Source: DATKAS01 sp963773315 (GTDB lineage Bacteria; Actinomycetota; Acidimicrobiia; Acidimicrobiales; DATKAS01). Taken from it: a stretch of DNA of 64,000 nucleotides. Of the stretch, positions 35,855-43,420 are shown in pieces. The DNA is taken from positions 222,201 to 286,200 of the forward strand of contig CAVZAF010000010.1 in the NCBI GenBank assembly GCA_963773315.1, read 5' to 3'. The position numbers and the translations under genes are program-made. The first letter of the stretch is position 1. Each line of letters starts with the position of its first letter. The notes under the pieces were generated by a model. The model searched no databases. It was not told the DNA's origin and saw nothing but the letters and a program-made list of their open reading frames with translations.

Positions 35855-36828
35855 CCACGCCGATCCCGTTCGTCCGCGACCTCGAGATCGAGTACGGACG
35901 GGTCGATCAGGTCTCACCGCTGATCCGCCGCGTCGTCGCGAAGAACCCGAGCAAGTTCACCTACCTCGGCACGGGCACGTACATCGTCGGACGCGGCGCT
36001 GTCGCGGTGATCGATCCGGGCCCTGAGATCGCGGCGCACGTCGACGCGATCGTCGCGGCGCTCGAACCGGGCGAGCGCGTGGCGAAGATCGTCATCACGC
36101 ACACGCACTCGGACCACTCGCCGGCGACGCCAGCACTCGCGGCGCGCACCGACGCGCCCGCGTGGGGGTTCGGGCCGCATGGCGCGGTGCCCGACGACGA
36201 TCCGGACGACCGCGTGGTGTTCGGCGACGACGAGGCCGATCGATCCGACATGCCGGACGCGCCGAAGGACGGCGACATCCTGCGCGAGGCCGCGGACACG
36301 ACGTTCGTGCCCGACACCCGGGTCGGCGACGGCGATGTGATCGCAGGGAAGGGCTGGACGCTCGAGGCGATCCACACGCCAGGTCACACGTCGAACCATC
36401 TCTGCTACGCGCTGCGAGAAGAGAGCGCGGTCTTCACCGGCGATCACGTGATGGGGTGGTCGACGAGCGTGATCGGTCCGCCCGACGGGCAGCTCGGCGC
36501 CTATCTCGACAGCCTCCGCCTCCTCCTCGATCGCGACGACGCGGTCTACTGGCCGACTCACGGGCCCCAGGTCACCGAGCCGCACGCCCTCGTGCGGGCC
36601 TTCCTCGCGCATCGGGCGGAGCGCTCCGAACAGGTGCTGCAGCGGCTCCGCCGAGGTCCGGCCACGATCGCCCAGCTCGTTCCCGAGATCTATGCCGACG
36701 TGAGCAAGGGGTTGTGGAAGCCGGCGGCGGCGTCTACCTACGCCCACCTCCTGATGCTCGCAGAGGAGGGTCGGGTGGCGACCGACGGGCCGCCCCGGCG
36801 CACCAGCGAGTACCACCTCGTTGCCTGA
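35851..36828 (+). CDS. MBL-fold metallo-hydrolase (LACTB2-like), probable CTG start
   Basis: A protein of about 325 residues with the beta-lactamase fold (GTGTYIVGRGAVAVIDPGPE, then HTHSDHSPA, PGHTSNHLCY and FTGDHVMG) and a C-terminal winged-helix segment (LQRLRRGPATIAQLVPEIY). The family N-terminus (VRDLEIEYGRVDQVSPLIRR) lies upstream of any ATG, GTG or TTG. The only plausible start is CTG at 35851, which overlaps the previous stop as CTGA in the same way as ATGA couplings do. Without it the protein would start at an internal GTG at 36007 and lack part of the fold. Confidence 0.8.
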   Translation: MTTPIPFVRDLEIEYGRVDQVSPLIRRVVAKNPSKFTYLGTGTYIVGRGAVAVIDPGPEIAAHVDAIVAALEPGERVAKIVITHTHSDHSPATPALAARTDAPAWGFGPHGAVPDDDPDDRVVFGDDEADRSDMPDAPKDGDILREAADTTFVPDTRVGDGDVIAGKGWTLEAIHTPGHTSNHLCYALREESAVFTGDHVMGWSTSVIGPPDGQLGAYLDSLRLLLDRDDAVYWPTHGPQVTEPHALVRAFLAHRAERSEQVLQRLRRGPATIAQLVPEIYADVSKGLWKPAAASTYAHLLMLAEEGRVATDGPPRRTSEYHLVA

Positions 36829-36848
36829 CCTGGTGTGACAAGGGTCCC

Positions 36849-36879
36849 TTTACAGGAGACTTAGGGTCGCTTAACATCA
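36849..36879 (+). promoter_or_regulatory. bfd promoter with candidate IdeR/DtxR iron box
   Basis: TTTACA (36849-36854) and TAACAT (36872-36877) are spaced by 17 bases, so transcription would begin at the bfd ATG (36885). TTAGGGTCGCTTAACATCA (36861-36879) matches 13 of 19 positions of the IdeR consensus TTAGGTTAGGCTAACCTAA and covers the -10 hexamer. Iron-loaded IdeR/DtxR would then control this iron-storage unit. Confidence 0.5.
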
Positions 36880-36884
36880 GGCCC

Positions 36885-37073
36885 ATGTACGTGTGCGCCT
36901 GCAAGCGGGTCAGCGACCGAACGGTCGAGGCCGCGGTCGCGTCGGGCGCCGACACCGTCGAGGAGGTCGGGTCCCGCTGTGGCGCCGGCATCCGGTGCGG
37001 CGGCTGCCATCCGTACATCGAAGGTCTCCTCGAGGTCCGCGCCGCGGCACCCGAGGCCATGGTCGCGGCCTGA
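36885..37073 (+). CDS. bfd: Bacterioferritin-associated ferredoxin-like protein (Bfd)
   Basis: A 62-residue [2Fe-2S] protein. The ligands are C4 and C6 (YVCACKRVSD) and C38 and C41 (IRCGGCHP), as in Bfd, with one extra cysteine at C32. Bfd donates electrons to bacterioferritin so that stored ferric iron can be released. Bacterioferritin follows directly, and a possible iron box covers the promoter. An in-frame extension through the upstream hydrolase gene is rejected. Confidence 0.88.
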   Translation: MYVCACKRVSDRTVEAAVASGADTVEEVGSRCGAGIRCGGCHPYIEGLLEVRAAAPEAMVAA

Positions 37074-37077
37074 CCGG

Positions 37078-37083
37078 TAGGGT
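37078..37083 (+). promoter_or_regulatory. Possible internal -10 element before bfr
   Basis: TAGGGT lies eight bases before the bfr ATG at 37092 in the short gap after bfd. It may give bacterioferritin its own leaderless transcript besides read-through from bfd. Confidence 0.35.
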
Positions 37084-37091
37084 CGCCCGCC

Positions 37092-37562
37092 ATGACCGGC
37101 GACGACGAGATCATCGAGCTGCTCAACGACGTCCTCACGGGCGAGCTGACAGCGATCAACCAGTACTTCGTCGACGCGAAGATGTGCGCGAACTGGGGCT
37201 ACGAGCGCCTGGCCTCCCACTTCCGCGACGAGTCGATCGACGAAATGAAGGACGCCGAGGCGCTCATCGAGCGGATCCTCTACCTCGAGGGATTGCCGAA
37301 CCTCCAGCGCCTCGGCGTCGTGCGCGTCGGTGAGACGGTGCCCGAGCAGCTGGCACTCGCGCTCGATCTCGAACGTGACGCGATCGCGCGGCTCAATGCC
37401 GGGATCGTCCTTTGCCTCGCGAAGGAGGAGGCGGGAAGCCGCGAGCTCCTCGAGCACATCCTCAAGGGTGAGGAGGAGCACGCGGACTGGCTCGAGACGC
37501 AGCTCGAGCTCATCCGCCAGATCGGTGAGGCCCACTACCTCGCGCAGCAGGTGCACGACTGA
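37092..37562 (+). CDS. bfr: Bacterioferritin with altered ferroxidase site
   Basis: A 156-residue heme-containing ferritin that stores iron in a 24-mer shell. The heme ligand M52 and the ferroxidase residues E18, E51, E94, E127 and H130 are present. Position 54, normally histidine (EMKHA), is Asp here (DEMKDAEA), so one metal ligand of the di-iron site is changed. The protein has the normal length and C-terminus. It follows bfd by 18 bases. Substitution, not frame loss, is involved, so it is less likely to be an indel artefact. Confidence 0.92.
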   Translation: MTGDDEIIELLNDVLTGELTAINQYFVDAKMCANWGYERLASHFRDESIDEMKDAEALIERILYLEGLPNLQRLGVVRVGETVPEQLALALDLERDAIARLNAGIVLCLAKEEAGSRELLEHILKGEEEHADWLETQLELIRQIGEAHYLAQQVHD

Positions 37563-37564
37563 CG

Positions 37565-37656
37565 GGCGGCGCAGTGCGCCGCCGGGCGCGCGAAGCACCG
37601 ATTGTCGAGCGACAGTGAACAGGAGCCGACCAAAGCGAAGCGGAGGACGGCGACGA
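37565..37656 (+). repeat. Dispersed palindromic repeat, copy 2
   Basis: GGCGGCGCA-G-TGCGCCGCC (37565-37583) repeats the palindrome of 5968-5986 with a changed centre base. It is followed by the same ordered blocks (GATTGTCGAGCGA, AGGAGCCG, AAGCGAAGCGGAGGA, GGCGACGA). It fills the gap between bfr and the PEP-swivel gene, and its GGAGGA may serve as a ribosome-binding site for the ATG at 37659. Confidence 0.7.
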
Positions 37657-37658
37657 AG

Positions 37659-39191
37659 ATGAAATGGGAGCCGCCTGGCCCTGGCGTCTGGTGGCTCACA
37701 CGCGAGCACTTTCCGGTGCCGGTGTCGCGCCTCTTCGCGGAGATCTTCCCTCTGACCGTCGTCGGATGGCAGCGCGCGGCGGCGCGCTATGGGTGGCCAG
37801 TCGAGTCGACGACGTTCGCCACCGTGAACGGCTGGCTCTACTACTCACCGGGGACGACCGATTGGGATCAGACTCTCGCGCTCGAGCCGGTCGCGGAGCG
37901 CACCCTTGCGACGCAGTCGTGGCGAGAGGAGATCGATCGTTGGTATGACGAAGAGCGCCCGCTCGTGCTCGAGCAGAACCTTGCGTTGCAGGGCGAGGAC
38001 CTCGGGGCTCTCGGCGATGCCGAGCTCGCAGGGCACATCGATGGCGCGATCGCACACTTCGCTGCCGTCGCGCCGATCCACTTCGAGCACACCGGGTTCG
38101 ACATCGCGATCGGTCTGCTGCTCCGAGCGACGGCTGAGTGGGGGATCGGCGACGCCGAGGTCGTCGCGTTGCTTGCCGGTGCGTCCCCCGCGACCTCAGC
38201 GGTGCGGAGCCACCTCGACGCGATCGCGCGCGGCCTGACCTCGGAGCCGACCTCTCTGGACGAGGTGCGTGAACTAAACCCCACCGCGTTCGACGCGTTC
38301 TGGCGTGAGCACGCGTGGCGAGTCATCGACGGCAACGATCTCGCCACGCCCACGCTCGGAGAGCGGCCGGCGCTCGTGCTCGCTTCGATCCAGGCTCAGG
38401 TCGCGTCGAGTCACACCGCCGATGTGCAGGTCGCTTCCGTCCGCGGACGAGTGCCCGCGGAAGCGCTCGCGACGTTCGACGAGCTGCTTGCAGATGCGCG
38501 CGGGCTGTACAGCCTCCGCGACGACGACAACGGCCTCTGCTTCGTCTGGCCGTTCGGGCTCATCCGTCGGGGCGTGCTCGACGCGGGACAGCGGCTCGTG
38601 GGTCGCGACGCTTTGCGCGAGGTCGACGACCTCTTCGACGCGACGCCCGACGAGATCGGCGCGCTCCTGGCGGGCAGAGGCCCGACTGCAGACGAGCTCG
38701 CGTCGCGTCATGCCGCACGTCGAAGCGCGCGGGACCTCGAACCTCCGATCCAGCTCGGGGTCATCCCCGAGCTCGAGCAGCCGTCGCTGCCGCCTCACAT
38801 GGCAGAGCTGTCTGCGATCCGTCAGGCGTACTTCGCGGCGTCGGGCAACCAGTCGTCGGGCGCGCTGCGGGGATTGGGCATCGGCGACCGTGTCGTGCGC
38901 GGGCCGGCCCGACTCCTGTCGCACGGCGACGACGGCGCGATCGCTCGGATCGAGGCAGGCGATGTGCTGATCGCCGTCACTACGAGCTGCAACCTCAACT
39001 CGGTCTTCCCGATGCTCGCCGGTGTCGCCACCGAGGAGGGGGGCCTCTTCAGCCACACCGCGCTCCTGGCCCGTGAGCTTGCGATCCCGGCTGTCGTGGG
39101 CGCGCCCGGCCTCCTCGCCGCGATCAGCGACGGCGACCTCGTCGAGGTCGACGCGGCTGCGGGAGTGGTGCGCGTGATCGAGCGGGGCTAG
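37659..39191 (+). CDS. PEP-utilising swivel-domain protein without ATP-grasp domain
   Basis: A 510-residue protein whose C-terminal 90 residues form the phosphohistidine swivel domain of PEP synthase and pyruvate phosphate dikinase (EEGGLFSHTALLARELAIPA, with the phosphorylated His). The large N-terminal part begins WEPPGPGVWWLTREHFP and is mostly helical. It resembles the central portion of rifampicin-phosphotransferase-type proteins, but there is no ATP-grasp domain. The ATG at 37659 is used because the 19 residues in frame before it read through the repeat element. It may need a partner kinase domain, or act by another chemistry. Confidence 0.75.
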   Translation: MKWEPPGPGVWWLTREHFPVPVSRLFAEIFPLTVVGWQRAAARYGWPVESTTFATVNGWLYYSPGTTDWDQTLALEPVAERTLATQSWREEIDRWYDEERPLVLEQNLALQGEDLGALGDAELAGHIDGAIAHFAAVAPIHFEHTGFDIAIGLLLRATAEWGIGDAEVVALLAGASPATSAVRSHLDAIARGLTSEPTSLDEVRELNPTAFDAFWREHAWRVIDGNDLATPTLGERPALVLASIQAQVASSHTADVQVASVRGRVPAEALATFDELLADARGLYSLRDDDNGLCFVWPFGLIRRGVLDAGQRLVGRDALREVDDLFDATPDEIGALLAGRGPTADELASRHAARRSARDLEPPIQLGVIPELEQPSLPPHMAELSAIRQAYFAASGNQSSGALRGLGIGDRVVRGPARLLSHGDDGAIARIEAGDVLIAVTTSCNLNSVFPMLAGVATEEGGLFSHTALLARELAIPAVVGAPGLLAAISDGDLVEVDAAAGVVRVIERG

Positions 39192-39196
39192 GCCGG

Positions 39197-39202
39197 TACG
39201 GT
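39197..39202 (+). promoter_or_regulatory. Candidate -10 element of the TauD-type gene
   Basis: TACGGT ends seven bases before the ATG at 39210, fitting a leaderless transcript. Confidence 0.45.
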
Positions 39203-39209
39203 CGCGCGC

Positions 39210-40055
39210 ATGCCGGTCGTCGCCCAGAAGGTCAAGGACTACACCCGCATCAGGGTCGCTCCACTCACGGGAGCGCTCGGAGCCGAGGTGTCGGGCGTGC
39301 AGCTCCGCGAGCTCGACGACGAGACCGTCGACGAGCTGCACGACGCCTGGCTCGAGCACAAGGTGCTCTTCTTCCGCGACCAACAGCTCACGCGTGACGA
39401 GCACGTCGCGTACGGGAGCCGCTGGGGTTCGCTCGAGCAGCATCCGTTCACGCCCAATGAGGCCGAGCATCCTCAGATCGTCGTGCTCGAGTCGACGCCT
39501 GAGAGGTTCATTGCCGCGGAGCAGTGGCACTCCGATGTGACGTGGCGTGCCTGCCCGTCGCTCGGTTCGATCCTGCGGGGCATCGTGATCCCGCCCGTCG
39601 GCGGTGACACCTGCTGGGCGAACATGGAGCTCGCGTACGAGCAGCTGCCCGACCGGGTGAAGGAGCAGATCGAGGGCAAGTCCGCGGTGCATTCGTTCGT
39701 CAAGGTCTTCGGCCGCAGGTTGAGCGAGGACGACCGTGAGCAGAAACGCCGCGAGTTCCCCGATCAGCTCCATCCCGTCGTGCGCACCCATCCCGAGACG
39801 AGCAGGCGCTCGCTGTACGTGAACGCGCCCTTCACGATGCACATCGAAGGCATGGAGCCCGAGGAGTCAGAGCGAGTGCTCAAAGTGCTGTACCGGCAGG
39901 CGTCGGTGCCGCAGTTCCAATGCCGCTTCCGCTGGCAGCCGGGCAGCGTCGCCCAGTGGGACAACCGGTGCACCCAGCACTACGCCGTCCCCGACTTCGC
40001 GGGTCAGCACCGCCGCATGGAGCGCGTCACCGTCGAAGGCGACCGCCCCCGCTGA
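39210..40055 (+). CDS. TauD/TfdA-family 2-oxoglutarate dioxygenase
   Basis: A 281-residue Fe(II)/2-oxoglutarate oxygenase. The iron ligands are His and Asp in EQWHSDVTW and the distal His in CTQHYAVPD. WDNRCTQHYAV is the typical C-terminal block. Substrates in the family include taurine, alkyl sulfates and phenoxyacetates. None can be chosen here, since no sulfonate transporter is near. A bidirectional hairpin follows the stop. Confidence 0.9.
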   Translation: MPVVAQKVKDYTRIRVAPLTGALGAEVSGVQLRELDDETVDELHDAWLEHKVLFFRDQQLTRDEHVAYGSRWGSLEQHPFTPNEAEHPQIVVLESTPERFIAAEQWHSDVTWRACPSLGSILRGIVIPPVGGDTCWANMELAYEQLPDRVKEQIEGKSAVHSFVKVFGRRLSEDDREQKRREFPDQLHPVVRTHPETSRRSLYVNAPFTMHIEGMEPEESERVLKVLYRQASVPQFQCRFRWQPGSVAQWDNRCTQHYAVPDFAGQHRRMERVTVEGDRPR

Positions 40056-40058
40056 CCG

Positions 40059-40100
40059 TTTGCTCACTGGAGGTACCTGAGAGGGCCCCGAGTGAGCAAA
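40059..40100. terminator. Bidirectional long-loop hairpin between tauD-like gene and gpsA
   Basis: TTTGCTCACT (40059-40068) pairs perfectly with AGTGAGCAAA (40091-40100) around a 22-base loop. It lies between two convergent stops. The loop length equals that of the hairpin at 7055-7100, and both loops contain CTGAGA near the centre. Confidence 0.55.
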
Positions 40101-40105
40101 GGGTG

Positions 40106-41101
40106 CTATTCGGGGTCGCTCTCGTGGCCGGGTCGGCGGTGCATCAGACCGCGGTAGGCGTCCATCGGGGTGGCCTTGCCGTCGACGACCTTCTCGATTG
40201 CCGCGGCGATCGGCATCTCGATGTCGTACCTGGTCGCGAGCTCCATCGCGATGCTCGCTGTCTTCACGCCCTCGGCGACCATGTTCATGCTCGCCAGGAT
40301 CTCGTCGAGCGGCCGTCCCTTGCCGAGCTCCTCGCCGACAGTGCGGTTGCGTGACAACGGGCTGATGCAGGTCGCGACGAGGTCGCCCAGGCCCGCAAGG
40401 CCCGCGAACGTCGATGGTTCGCCGCCCATCGCGACTCCGAGCCGCGTGATCTCGGCGAGGCCGCGAGCCATGACCGTGGCGCGCGTGTTGTCGCCGACGC
40501 CGAGCCCCTGCGCCATGCCGGTCGCGAGTGCGATGACGTTCTTCAGCGCGCCGCCGACCTCGGCACCGATGACGTCGTGGTTCGTGTAGAGGCGGAACAC
40601 GCCGCGAGCGAGCGCGCTCTGGATCGCGGTGGCAACCGAGATGTCCTCGGTCGCGATCACGCTTGCTGCTGCCTGCCCGGACATGATCTCGCGGGCCAGG
40701 TTCGGCCCGCTGAGCGCGACCGCGGGCCGGCCCGGCAGCACCTGACCGATCACCTCGGTCATGCGCAGGAGCGAGCCGGCCTCGAACCCTTTGCTCAGGC
40801 TGATGATCGGGATCCACGGGTGCACATTCGGCTTGGCTTGCTCGAGCACGCCCCGGAAGCCCCGGGTCGGCACTCCGACGATCAGCAGCTCGGCGTGCGT
40901 CACCGCCTCCTCGAGATCGGCCGTCACGCGCAGCCGATCGGGGAGCTCGAAACCGGGCAGATAGCTCTTGTTGGTGTGGTCGCGGTTCACCTCGTCCGCG
41001 ACGGCCGCGTCTCGGGCCCAGAGGAGCGTGGGGTTGCGCAGAGTCGTGAGCGACGCGACGGTCGTGCCCCACGATCCGGCGCCGAGGACAGTGACCTGCA
41101 T
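40106..41101 (-). CDS. gpsA: NAD(P)H-dependent glycerol-3-phosphate dehydrogenase
   Basis: GpsA makes sn-glycerol 3-phosphate from dihydroxyacetone phosphate for phospholipids. The 331-residue protein starts VTVLGAGSWGTTVA (Rossmann motif), has ALSGPNLAREI, the catalytic Lys region EVGGALKNVIALATG, and GLGDLVATC with SRNRTVGEELGKG. The ATG at 41101 lies 19 bases after the alpha/beta hydrolase gene, so they may share a transcript. No plsY or der gene is adjacent. Confidence 0.95.
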   Translation of the reverse strand: MQVTVLGAGSWGTTVASLTTLRNPTLLWARDAAVADEVNRDHTNKSYLPGFELPDRLRVTADLEEAVTHAELLIVGVPTRGFRGVLEQAKPNVHPWIPIISLSKGFEAGSLLRMTEVIGQVLPGRPAVALSGPNLAREIMSGQAAASVIATEDISVATAIQSALARGVFRLYTNHDVIGAEVGGALKNVIALATGMAQGLGVGDNTRATVMARGLAEITRLGVAMGGEPSTFAGLAGLGDLVATCISPLSRNRTVGEELGKGRPLDEILASMNMVAEGVKTASIAMELATRYDIEMPIAAAIEKVVDGKATPMDAYRGLMHRRPGHESDPE

Positions 41102-41120
41102 GGCGGGGAAGTCTCGCGCC

Positions 41121-41918
41121 TCAGGCCCCGGCCAAGAACTCGACGACCCTGGGGAACGCCGCCGGGTCTTGGATGAAGAACATGTGGCCGCCTTCGTACA
41201 CCTCGAGCTTCGCGTCGGGGATGTGGGCCGCCATCCACTCGCTGTTCGCCACCGGTGCGATGCCGTCGTAGCGGCCGCAGGCGACCAACGTCGGGCACGT
41301 GATGCGCCCGATGCGGCTGGACACGTCGTGCGCCGCCCGGGCTTGCATCTGAAGCCGCTCACCATTGAGACGTTCGGCGGATCGAGGCTCAGCCGCGCTC
41401 GCCACGCGGGCGCGGATGATCGCGTCGTCGAGCGGGTGCTCGGCGAACCACTCGGGCGAGAAGCGCGAGTCGACGAGGGCCATCGACTTCGCCATTCGTG
41501 CGTCGGCGGGGAGGTCGGCGAGCTCGTGCAGCGGATAGGAGGAGCCGCCCGCTCCTCCTGCCGACGTGCAGAGGAGGGCGAGGCGCTCGACGCGATCGGG
41601 CGCGGCCACCGCGACTTCTTGCGCCACCATCCCGCCGAAGCTCACGCCGAACACCGGGCACGTCTGCCAGCCCACGTGATCGAGGAGTGCGAATGCGTCG
41701 GCCGCGAGGTCGGCCATCGCGTATGGCGACTCCACCGAGCCGCTGCGCCCAAGACCTCGCGCGTCGAACGCCAGCACGCGGAAGTGACGTCGCATTCGGT
41801 CGATGAGCGGGGCGGACGTCTCGAGCGTCGCACCCGACCCATTGAGGAACAGCAGGTCGGGGCCGTCGCCGCCGAGCTCGTGGTACAGGTCGACGCCGTT
41901 CACGCGACTCATCGGCAC
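41121..41918 (-). CDS. Alpha/beta hydrolase
   Basis: A 265-residue alpha/beta hydrolase. The nucleophile elbow is GVSFGGM, the Asp lies in CGRYDGIAP, and the His in YEGGHMFF. The oxyanion loop follows LFLNGSGATLE. The size and layout resemble 3-oxoadipate enol-lactonases and meta-cleavage hydrolases, so a step in aromatic breakdown is plausible. The GTG at 41918 fits a TAAGGT hexamer six bases upstream. An ATG at 41912 would be the alternative. Confidence 0.85.
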   Translation of the reverse strand: MPMSRVNGVDLYHELGGDGPDLLFLNGSGATLETSAPLIDRMRRHFRVLAFDARGLGRSGSVESPYAMADLAADAFALLDHVGWQTCPVFGVSFGGMVAQEVAVAAPDRVERLALLCTSAGGAGGSSYPLHELADLPADARMAKSMALVDSRFSPEWFAEHPLDDAIIRARVASAAEPRSAERLNGERLQMQARAAHDVSSRIGRITCPTLVACGRYDGIAPVANSEWMAAHIPDAKLEVYEGGHMFFIQDPAAFPRVVEFLAGA

Positions 41919-41924
41919 GACGGC

Positions 41925-41930
41925 ACCTTA
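41925..41930 (-). promoter_or_regulatory. Candidate -10 element of the hydrolase-gpsA operon
   Basis: TAAGGT (41930-41925, minus strand) ends six bases before the GTG at 41918 and supports that start codon. Confidence 0.45.
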
Positions 41931-41953
41931 TGCGGGGGTGCAATCATCGGGCG

Positions 41954-43420
41954 ATGGCCGAGCCCATGCCCATCGGACGCATCTTCACGACGCTCGCCGA
42001 GCAAGACCCGAATCGGCCCTCGGTCACCTGCGGCGCAGAGACGATCAGTCGGCTCGAGCTCGAGCGCAGCGCGAATCGGCTGGCGCACGCGTACGCCGAC
42101 CTCGGCGTGAAGCAGGGCGACTTCGTGACCATCGGGCTCCCCAACTCGATCGAGTTCTACGAGGCGACGATCGCGGCCTGGAAGCTCGGCGCCGTGCCGC
42201 AACCCGTGTCGGCGAAGCTGCCCGCTCGGGAGCGTCAGGCGATCGTCGACCTCGCGCAGCCTGCGATCGTCGTCGGCGCGGACCAGGCCGACCATCCCGG
42301 GCATGTGTGCATCCCCGCCGGCTTCGCTCCGGACTCGGCGCTCGCCGACGATCCGCTGCCGGACGCGGTCGCTCCCGCGTGGAAGGCGCCGACCTCCGGT
42401 GGCAGCACGGGCCGGCCGAAGCTGATCGTCGCGGGGCAGGAGGGGAGGCTTGATCCCGACCTCCTCTCGCTCGTGTTCCGCATGGAGCGCGACGACACGC
42501 ACCTCGTGCCCGGTCCGCTGTATCACAACGCTCCGTTCAGCCTTTCGACCGTGGGGCTCTTCATGGGCCACCACCTTGTTGTGCTCCCGAAGTTCGACGC
42601 CGAGGTAGCGCTCGCCGCGATCGGCGAGCACCGCGTGCAGTGGATGAACCTGGTGCCGACGATGATGTTGCGGATGCATCGTGCTGTGCAGGCCGATCCC
42701 GATCGTTACGACCTGTCGTCGTTCCGCGTTGTCTGGCACATGGCCGCACCGTGTCCCGAGTGGTTGAAGGAGGCGTGGATCGAGCTCGTGGGCCCCGACG
42801 CCTTGATGGAGCTCTACGGGGGCACCGAAGGACAGGCGGCGACGATCATCACCGGCACCGAATGGCTCGCGCACCGCGGGTCGGTCGGCAAGCCCCTCAC
42901 AGGGCAGATGAAGGTCCTCGACTCAGAGGGGAGCCCGGTGCCCGCGGGCGAGATCGGTGAGATCTACATGCGTCGCTTCGACGGGACCGCGCCGACGTAC
43001 CACTACATCGGCGCCGAGCCCCGAGAGCTCGCCGGTTGGGAGTCGCTCGGCGACATGGGCTGGATGGACGCGGACGGTTACGTCTACCTGAGCGACCGCC
43101 GTACCGATCTGATCCTGTCCGGAGGCGCGAACATCTACCCCGCGGAAGTCGAAGCTGCGATCGACGAGCACCCGCACGTCCTCTCGTCGCTCGTCGTCGG
43201 CATCCCGGACGAGGATCTCGGCCAACGCGTGCACGCCATCGTGCAGCCGGACGGCGAGGTCACGGTCGACGACCTCCTCGCTCACCTGCACGAGCGGCTC
43301 GTGCGCTACAAGATCCCGCGGTCGTTCGAGTTCGTCGACGAGCCGTTGCGCGACGACGCGGGGAAGGCGCGCCGCACCACGGTGCGCGACGCCGCGGTCG
43401 AGAGGCTGCGAGGTGTCTGA
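41954..43420 (+). CDS. AMP-dependent acyl-CoA synthetase
   Basis: A 488-residue ANL-superfamily ligase that activates a carboxylic acid to its CoA thioester. The P-loop-like motif is SGGSTGRPK, the A5 block YGGTEGQA, the hinge DRRTDLILSGG, and the adenylation Lys lies in DDAGKARRTT near the C-terminus. It resembles bile-acid/steroid-side-chain CoA ligases. The next gene, an enoyl-CoA hydratase, overlaps its end by eight bases, so the pair probably acts in one beta-oxidation-like route. Confidence 0.88.
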   Translation: MAEPMPIGRIFTTLAEQDPNRPSVTCGAETISRLELERSANRLAHAYADLGVKQGDFVTIGLPNSIEFYEATIAAWKLGAVPQPVSAKLPARERQAIVDLAQPAIVVGADQADHPGHVCIPAGFAPDSALADDPLPDAVAPAWKAPTSGGSTGRPKLIVAGQEGRLDPDLLSLVFRMERDDTHLVPGPLYHNAPFSLSTVGLFMGHHLVVLPKFDAEVALAAIGEHRVQWMNLVPTMMLRMHRAVQADPDRYDLSSFRVVWHMAAPCPEWLKEAWIELVGPDALMELYGGTEGQAATIITGTEWLAHRGSVGKPLTGQMKVLDSEGSPVPAGEIGEIYMRRFDGTAPTYHYIGAEPRELAGWESLGDMGWMDADGYVYLSDRRTDLILSGGANIYPAEVEAAIDEHPHVLSSLVVGIPDEDLGQRVHAIVQPDGEVTVDDLLAHLHERLVRYKIPRSFEFVDEPLRDDAGKARRTTVRDAAVERLRGV

